Shown here one piece after another: positions 27,356 to 32,500 of a stretch of DNA of 32,500 nt; the stretch's first letter is position 1, and the number at the start of each line of letters is the position of its first letter. Source of the stretch: Deinococcus fonticola. GTDB lineage: Bacteria; Deinococcota; Deinococci; Deinococcales; Deinococcaceae. Location: contig NZ_SMMH01000028.1 of the NCBI RefSeq assembly GCF_004634215.1, forward strand, positions 1-32,500, in the 5' to 3' direction. The notes beneath the pieces were generated by a model that was not told the DNA's origin, did no database searches, and worked only from the letters and a program-made list of their open reading frames with translations. A program made the position numbers and the translations under genes.

Positions 27356-28314
27356 GCACCTCGCCGGCCGGATGGGGCACCGACGCGCGGCGCTGGCTGC
27401 GGCCCGCGTACCTGTGGCGGCGTTTGCGGCACAACTTCTGGCAGAAACTGCTGTCGCTGCTGGTCGCCGTGAGCCTGTGGGCGGTGACCACCGCCGACCG
27501 CCGCGCAAACGTGGAGCAGGGCTACGACGTTCCCATCACGGTGCGCGACAGCACAGGTGGCGCCGCCAGCCGGGCGGTCAGCAACCTCACGCCGGATACC
27601 GTGCGGGTGACCCTCTCCGGACGGCCCGAGCGGCTGCGCGAGTTGCGCGGGGCGAACATTGAGGCAGTGTTGGATGTCACGGGGGTACCCGAGGGGGGGT
27701 TCAACCGCCCGCTGACGGTCAGCGTACCCAGCGGCACCACCCTGGCCCGCAAATCGCCGGAGCGCGTGCAGGGCTTCGTGGACACGCAACTGTCGCGCAC
27801 CATGCCGGTGATCGTGGCGGTGGCCACCCCGCCCGAGGACAGCCTGCCGCGTTACACGGTCTCGCCTTCGCAGGTCACGGTGAGCGGGCCAAGTCAGGTG
27901 ATGTCCAGCGTGTCGCGCCTGGTGGTTTCGCCGGTGTCGCTGGGGGCCGGCGAGGCACGCGAGGTGCCGCTGCTGGCACTGACCACGGCCGGGCAACCCG
28001 TGGCGAACCTGAACGTGACGCCCACCACCGTGACGCTGCGGCGCATCGACAGCGGCGCGTTCCCCGTGAAAGCGGTGCGCGTGGTGCTGAACGATCCGCC
28101 CGAGGGGTTGATCGTCACGGCGTCCAGCGTACAACCCAGTGGGGTGCGTGTGGTGGCGGCGCCGGAGTTACTGGGGCGCTTGCAGGAGGTGGCCGGCCGC
28201 GTGGCCTATCGCCCCGGCACGTACACCGCGCCCGTGACTCTGAACCTGCCCGCCGGGGCGCAGGCGCTGGAAAACGTGAGCGTGAGCCTGACCGTACAGC
28301 GCGCGCCACAGTGA
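27352..28314 (+). CDS. cdaR: YbbR-domain protein, CdaA regulator CdaR
   Basis: A ~320-residue protein with one N-terminal TM helix (about 31-47: QKLLSLLVAVSLWAVTTA) after a basic cytoplasmic tail. Repeated YbbR beta domains face outside: VEQGYDVPITVRD, VRVTLSGRPERLRELR, VTVSGPSQVMSSVSRLVVSP and others about 80 residues apart. In Firmicutes the cdaA neighbour CdaR (YbbR) binds CdaA and adjusts its activity; synteny here implies the same. GTG 27352 overlaps the preceding small ORF; GTG 27334 in frame is an alternative start. Confidence 0.88.
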   Translation: MSTSPAGWGTDARRWLRPAYLWRRLRHNFWQKLLSLLVAVSLWAVTTADRRANVEQGYDVPITVRDSTGGAASRAVSNLTPDTVRVTLSGRPERLRELRGANIEAVLDVTGVPEGGFNRPLTVSVPSGTTLARKSPERVQGFVDTQLSRTMPVIVAVATPPEDSLPRYTVSPSQVTVSGPSQVMSSVSRLVVSPVSLGAGEAREVPLLALTTAGQPVANLNVTPTTVTLRRIDSGAFPVKAVRVVLNDPPEGLIVTASSVQPSGVRVVAAPELLGRLQEVAGRVAYRPGTYTAPVTLNLPAGAQALENVSVSLTVQRAPQ

Positions 28315-28632
28315 AGGAAGCAGTGAGGAGCGCCGTGAAAGGGCACCGCGAGTGACGGATGAATATGTTTACGCCGGCGCTGAATACCGCACCTGACAGA
28401 ACACCAGGCTTGCCGGCTACTGTGTCATACCGCGTTGGCCCGTCAGCTCGGCAATGCAGGCCGCAGCGCAAGAAATTAAGCCATTTCCTCTGTCATACAA
28501 GGAAAAACAGAGTATATAATCAGCCATACAATTATAATATTGCCCTGAGCCTCCCCAGAACCGGAACCGATTCCACAAGATTGAGTTATGCCGGACAGTT
28601 CTGTCAGGGGGGAGTCGGCGTATACTTTCGCA
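28315..28632. other. Intergenic region with an AT-rich island
   Basis: No gene is supported. The stretch 28490-28545 is strikingly AT-rich for this genome and holds two TATAAT boxes (28515-28520, 28533-28538) and a minus-strand TATACT. TGTCATAC occurs twice (28423-28430, 28491-28498), and a short palindrome GACAG-TT-CTGTC lies at 28594-28605, just before TATACT (28621-28626). It is probably a promoter and regulatory region for the yqeK-LCP-rsfS genes; an untranslated RNA is possible. Confidence 0.5.
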
Positions 28633-28743
28633 ATGTTGTGCGGAACGGCCCTTCACTCAGGCGCTCTCGAGCACCGGCACCACACCACCGAAACCCTGCG
28701 GCTGAGCTCCCCGGCGAAGCAGGCAGGTTCCCCGCGCCCATGA
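28633..28743 (+). CDS. 36-codon leader ORF coupled to yqeK
   Basis: ATG 28633 lies six nt after TATACT (28621-28626), a leaderless arrangement. The ORF (MLCGTALHSGALEHRHHTTE then 16 more residues) ends in TGA 28741-28743, overlapping the yqeK ATG at 28740 as ATGA. It contains a run of His/Thr codons but no recognised attenuator hairpins. It resembles the leader in front of ftsH. It could be a coupling device or an overlooked small protein. Confidence 0.45.
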   Translation: MLCGTALHSGALEHRHHTTETLRLSSPAKQAGSPRP

Positions 28744-29441
28744 GGGCCACCATTCTGCCCCTGACGCCCGTGACGCCCGACCTGGGTCACTGGGAAGCCC
28801 GCGTGCAACTGCTGGTCAAACCCAAACGCTACGCACACGTGCAGCGCGTGGCCCTGCTGGCCCAGCAGATCGCGCAGGCCAACGGCCTGAGTGAACAGGA
28901 AATCGAGCAGGCTTACGCTGCCGGCATCCTGCACGACATCGCCCGCGACCTGCCCGACAGCGAACTGCTGCGCCTCGCGCCGCCCGAATGCGAGATCGAT
29001 GCCCGCCACCCGTTGGCCCTGCATGGCCGCGCTGCCCGCACTATGCTCGCCCGCTGGGGGTACGGCGACCAGACCGTGCTGGACGCGGTGGAAGACCACA
29101 CCACCGGCCCGCGTGGGCAGCGGCCCGTGTCGGCCTGCGTGTACATTGCCGACGTCTCCGAACCCGGACGCGGCGTCAACGACGATATCCGCGAGCTGGC
29201 GCTGCACGACCTGAACGCCGCTCTGAACCGCGCCATCGTCTCGAAGGTCACGTACCTGCAGGGGCGCGGCATTCAGGTGCACCCGCGCACTCTGCAGTGC
29301 TACGAGTCGCTACCGGGCGTGACCAGCTCCGCCGCCAGCATTCCCTTTCCGCCGCTTCAGCCCTCCCAGAATGGGGCCCCCAGCCCCCATACCGCCAGCC
29401 CCCACACTTCCAGCACACAGCCCTCCAGCACCGAGCACTGA
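28740..29441 (+). CDS. yqeK: HD-domain protein YqeK, probable Ap4A hydrolase
   Basis: A 233-residue HD-superfamily protein. H33 (KRYAHVQRVALLA) and the HD pair H65-D66 (AGILHDIARD), with later His residues in HPLALHGRAA and AVEDHTTG, make the metal site. The combination matches YqeK, a symmetrical Ap4A hydrolase in Gram-positive bacteria. Its position before rsfS is a common synteny. The last ~35 residues are a Ser/Pro/Thr-rich tail, unusual for the family and likely disordered. ATG 28740 is chosen because the HD fold starts about 15 residues later. Confidence 0.88.
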   Translation: MRATILPLTPVTPDLGHWEARVQLLVKPKRYAHVQRVALLAQQIAQANGLSEQEIEQAYAAGILHDIARDLPDSELLRLAPPECEIDARHPLALHGRAARTMLARWGYGDQTVLDAVEDHTTGPRGQRPVSACVYIADVSEPGRGVNDDIRELALHDLNAALNRAIVSKVTYLQGRGIQVHPRTLQCYESLPGVTSSAASIPFPPLQPSQNGAPSPHTASPHTSSTQPSSTEH

Positions 29442-29446
29442 TTCTT

Positions 29447-30844
29447 TTGACGCCAGATTCCCCTGAGCACACCACACTGAAGCTCGACTTCAACCTCGAC
29501 CAACCCAATATCGACCCACCCAGTCCCGCTACTTCAGGCCCCGCCGCCCCAGGGTTCCCCACGGCCAGCACCTCTACTAGCGGCAAGCAGGCCAGCGGCA
29601 AAGGGTTGCCCCGCGCCCGGCTGCGGCGGCATGCCTGGCTGCGGGCCATGCAGTTTTTCGGCCTGACCCTGGGCAGCCTGACCCTGCTGGGCAGTGCGCT
29701 GCTGGCCACCGCCGGGGCACGCACCACCCCGGCCCTGAGCGACGTGCCGCAGTTCACGGTGCTGCTGGCCGGGCGCGACATCGTGTACTGCTACTATCAC
29801 CAGCCCTGCAAGAATCAGGATCAACGCACCGGCCTGATTCAGACCCCTAATACCGACACCTTGATGGTCGCGCGGGTCAGTGAGGCGGGGGTCAGCGTCC
29901 TGAACATCCCGCGCGACACCAATGTCGGCGAGTTCGACCGCGAGAAAAGCCCCGCCGATCAGAAAGTCAACAGCCGCTACTGGACCGGCGGCCCCCAGAG
30001 CCTGGTGAGCGCCGTGGAGGAAATCACCGGCGAGCGCGTGGACTCGTACGTGATCGTGCGGGCGGACTACGTGACCCGCGTGATCGACGCGCTGGGCGGC
30101 CTGGACGTGACCGTGCCGGAACCCGGCATCGAGTGGGTGGACAAAGCCGCCGGCGTGGATCTGAAGCTGCAACCCGGCAACCACCACCTCAGCGGCGAGC
30201 AGGCGGTGCTGTTCCTGCGCGTACGCAAGGGCTTCGGAGACGATTACGGACGCATCGACCACCAGAAACAGGCGCTGACGCAACTGGTCGGCAAGCTCAA
30301 GACCCCGCAGGGCCTCGCCGCGCTGCCCACCATTCTGGGCGGGGTGGGCCACGGCGTCGAGACGAATGTCGACCCGAACATCGTGACAGCCCTGCTGCCG
30401 AAACTGACCGGCTTAAAACTGCGCTTCGCCACGTTGCCCACCAGCACTATTCCCGGCAGTTTCAACCTGGCGGTCGACCGTGAACGCCTGGCCCGGGTGT
30501 GGAGCCAGACCACCCCCGAAGCTGCTGGCAGCGCCGCCCCGCAGGGCCTGACCATCAGCATTCACGACGCCAGCGGTCAGGGGCTGGGGGCACCGCTCGG
30601 CCAGGCGCTGAAAGCCCTGGGCTACAAGACCGTGCGCGTGCAGACCAGTGCCCCCAGCAACGACGCCTCGCAGGTGTTCACGCAGGACAACGTCCGCTAC
30701 GCCGAGGAACTGGCCGATACCCTGAGCCTCCCCAGGTTGCAGGGCGAGCGTTTCCCGGTGGAATCCGGCGAAATTGGTATCCTGCTCGGCAAGGACGCCC
30801 TGCCGGGCCTCGCGGCACTGAAGACCGCGTACACCACCCCTTGA
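29447..30844 (+). CDS. LytR-CpsA-Psr (LCP) family protein
   Basis: An approximately 465-residue membrane-anchored LCP protein; such enzymes attach glycopolymers to peptidoglycan or other acceptors. A basic, Pro/Ser-rich N-terminal tail leads to one TM helix (about 68-90: MQFFGLTLGSLTLLGSALLA). The LCP domain follows with its conserved arginines and aspartates: NTDTLMVARVSEAGVSVLNI then PRDTNV, KVNSRYWTGGP, VRADYVTRVIDALGGLDVTV, and LSGEQAVLFLRVRKG with DYGRIDHQKQ. A LytR_C-like domain is at the C-terminus. No ATG fits; TTG 29447 six nt after the yqeK stop is the best start, but it is uncertain. Confidence 0.87.
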   Translation: MTPDSPEHTTLKLDFNLDQPNIDPPSPATSGPAAPGFPTASTSTSGKQASGKGLPRARLRRHAWLRAMQFFGLTLGSLTLLGSALLATAGARTTPALSDVPQFTVLLAGRDIVYCYYHQPCKNQDQRTGLIQTPNTDTLMVARVSEAGVSVLNIPRDTNVGEFDREKSPADQKVNSRYWTGGPQSLVSAVEEITGERVDSYVIVRADYVTRVIDALGGLDVTVPEPGIEWVDKAAGVDLKLQPGNHHLSGEQAVLFLRVRKGFGDDYGRIDHQKQALTQLVGKLKTPQGLAALPTILGGVGHGVETNVDPNIVTALLPKLTGLKLRFATLPTSTIPGSFNLAVDRERLARVWSQTTPEAAGSAAPQGLTISIHDASGQGLGAPLGQALKALGYKTVRVQTSAPSNDASQVFTQDNVRYAEELADTLSLPRLQGERFPVESGEIGILLGKDALPGLAALKTAYTTP

Positions 30845-30881
30845 CCGAGCCCCCCACCGACTACCCCCCAACGGAGATTCA

Positions 30882-31241
<360 letters not shown>

Positions 31242-31259
31242 AACGGAACGCCTTTTTTC

Positions 31260-31283
31260 ACCGCCCATCACCGGGCGGTTTTC
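31260..31283 (+). terminator. Intrinsic terminator of rsfS
   Basis: ACCGCCC (31260-31266) pairs perfectly with GGGCGGT (31273-31279) around a 6-nt loop, followed by TTT. Confidence 0.88.
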
Positions 31284-31500
31284 TCATGCCCTGAGAGAAT
31301 GAAGCGTGATACGGCTCTAAAGAGAACAGTGATCCATGCTGTTCTTCAGGGCCAGAGGTGAGGGAGAGAAAATACGGTTCTGAATGACGCGAAGCAAATC
31401 CGCGTGTCGTTCTCGGATGGGCGCAGTAAAGTCCAGAACCAATGAGGCCTCCCGGCAAAACCTGGCACAGCGTGGCTGACCCCGCGCCGCCGCCGGGCGG
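31284..31500. other. Non-coding segment with short inverted repeats
   Basis: No supported gene. AGAACAG (31323-31329) and CTGTTCT (31339-31345) form a small hairpin. TGATACGGCT (31307-31316) recurs in reverse complement at 32131-32140. Similar ATACGG-containing repeats are known as small dispersed repeats in deinococci, which is a tentative comparison from memory. Confidence 0.35.
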
Positions 31501-31776
31501 CTTATCCGTCAGCTTCTGTATCTGGGCCTGATCCGCGAGGTGCGCCAGCACGCGCCGGACGTGGACGACTGGGGCAACACCTTCACGCTGGACGAGCAGG
31601 GCCGCATCCGATCCGGGTGGATTTCGGGCGCGTGCCGGGCCAACCTGCCCCGTTTACCTGGCCGGATGAGCTGGTGTCGTGGTGGGCCAATCTGACCCGG
31701 GCAGGCCGCACACCTGGGCCGGGAGATGCAAGACCTGTTCGGGCGGTACTTCGAGACATATAACCTCGGGTGCTAG
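31501..31776 (+). pseudogene. Frameshifted gene remnant
   Basis: Three frames read in turn give one continuous protein-like sequence: LIRQLLYLGLIREVRQHAPD, VDDWGNTFTLDEQGRIR, then after a shift near 31608 RVDFGRVPGQPAPFTWPDEL and VSWWANLTRA, then after a second shift near 31705 HLGREMQDLFGRYFETYNLG, ending in TAG at 31774-31776. The two shifts and the missing N-terminus mark a decayed 3' portion of a gene. The family is not recognised. Confidence 0.6.
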
Positions 31777-32221
31777 CTATTCGTGCCGCGTCACATTTGG
31801 CGCTGATCGAAAAAGCTCCGTGCAGGACAGGGTTTTTCTACGAGCCTCAGCATTTCATATAACGTACCACGACTTCGTCAATTAGTTATTTGGCAAACAA
31901 TATGCTTTAAATACGTCAATAGAAGAATCTGTCCGATACTTCATCTCTAGAAAAGCCGTGTGGGACACATCCCGATATGCAGTATCCCCTAGCACCCGAG
32001 GTTTATAGCAAATCCGACCGAACCGTTGACAAAACGATTCGATCTGAGCGGAGCGAGAGGAAGAAGAACGGGTTCCGTTTGTTTCGTTCACAAACCGGAA
32101 CGTCATCGGTTTGCTCACTCCACGTCCGGAAGCCGTATCAGACGCCTGCCGAACACGACACACAGCGGTACTTCCTGCGCCTGGCCCTCGCTCTGGTACA
32201 GGAAAAGGAGCTGGAGACGCC
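31777..32221. other. AT-richer segment, decayed or acquired DNA
   Basis: About 445 nt with visibly lower GC than the rest of the window (especially 31780-32060). A minus-strand frame ends around 31882 with protein-like sequence (FCQRFGRICYKP; TAFLEMKYRTDSSIDVFKAY), and a short plus-strand frame ends at 32225 (YFLRLALALVQEKELETP). Neither has a credible start or known family. The part around 32040-32140 resembles intergenic repeat material rather than coding sequence. Confidence 0.4.
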
Positions 32222-32500
32222 TTAACCTTGCGCCTGCAACCAGTCGAGTGCCTGCGTCCGCAACTGGGGCCATTCCCCGGAATGCTCATGCCCACCCACG
32301 TGACTGAGCATCAGGGTGGGCACGCCCTGCCGGGACAACCGCTCTGCAAGCAGACGTGTTTCCTGCGGGGGCGTCAACTCGTCCGTTTCACCCACCACGA
32401 AAGCCACCGGAACCGGCACGGGTGCGCCCGTCCAGCCCTGCGGCCACCAGTCCGGATGCGCAGGAATGCTGGGCGTGACCGCCAGTATCCCCCGCGCCGG
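32222..32500 (-). CDS. Alpha/beta hydrolase, C-terminal part (cut by window end)
   Basis: The frame is open from the window edge to TAA at 32222-32224; 92 residues of the C-terminus are visible, and the N-terminus, including any nucleophile, lies beyond 32500. VPVAFVVGETDELTPPQETR carries the catalytic acid position and VGGHEHSGEWPQL the catalytic His, as in small esterase or dienelactone-hydrolase-like proteins. The substrate is unknown. Confidence 0.8.
   Translation of the reverse strand, partial: PARGILAVTPSIPAHPDWWPQGWTGAPVPVPVAFVVGETDELTPPQETRLLAERLSRQGVPTLMLSHVGGHEHSGEWPQLRTQALDWLQAQG

Noticed and set aside
32131..32140. Terminal inverted repeat of an insertion sequence
   Set aside because: Only 10 bp match the partner at 31307-31316, and no transposase, target duplication or longer repeat is seen; kept only as part of a weaker finding.

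Overview
The window is about 32.5 kb of high-GC bacterial chromosome, most probably from a Deinococcus or close relative. This rests on four things: the strong G/C preference at third codon positions; the gene content (agmatine deiminase, AIM24 family, CdaA/CdaR, RsfS); the absence of Shine-Dalgarno sites before many genes; and a TANNNT -10 box about 6 nt before many start codons, the leaderless-mRNA signature known from Deinococcus. No rRNA, tRNA or CRISPR array was seen.

Layout. 1-3180: a small two-TM membrane protein, a winged-helix regulator with a suspicious 5' end, an ArsR-type regulator and an AIM24 protein. 3291-5980: a tight dTMP operon (thyA, HIT hydrolase, dCMP deaminase, folA) joined by 4-14 nt overlaps. 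6205-9323: an alpha/beta hydrolase, an acetyltransferase, a lipoprotein and a small secreted protein of unknown function. 9348-11909: agmatine deiminase, a response regulator fused to a roadblock-like domain, and mscL. 12001-12990: a Panacea/SocA-type antitoxin followed by a coiled-coil/two-TM protein interrupted by an in-frame amber codon. 13136-14765: two acetyltransferases and a hypothetical protein. 14808-18880 (minus): lpdA and a pair of M16 peptidases, one catalytically dead. 18992-20579: an Ig-like-domain lipoprotein and a Nudix hydrolase. 20905-23588 (minus): a TetR-ATPase-permease efflux operon with a visible operator. 23708-25614: ftsH behind a short leader ORF. 25675-31241: an MBL-fold hydrolase, then cdaA, cdaR, yqeK, an LCP protein and rsfS, several of them joined by overlapping small ORFs. 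31284-32221: a decayed, AT-richer stretch with a frameshifted gene remnant. 32222-32500: the C-terminal part of an alpha/beta hydrolase.

Most striking is thyA. Its reading frame is about 179 codons longer than normal because a block of about 186 codons, with homing-endonuclease-like features and lower GC, sits in frame in a surface loop between two perfectly conserved halves of thymidylate synthase. It has no intein splice residues and no stop codon. It is therefore a protein-tolerated nested endonuclease, an intron translated throughout its length, or an undescribed kind of intervening sequence.

Functional links. dCMP deaminase makes dUMP, ThyA methylates it, and FolA recycles the dihydrofolate. 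CdaA makes c-di-AMP under CdaR. MscL and the LCP protein serve the envelope. TetR probably represses its own efflux operon through the palindrome at 23620-23635.
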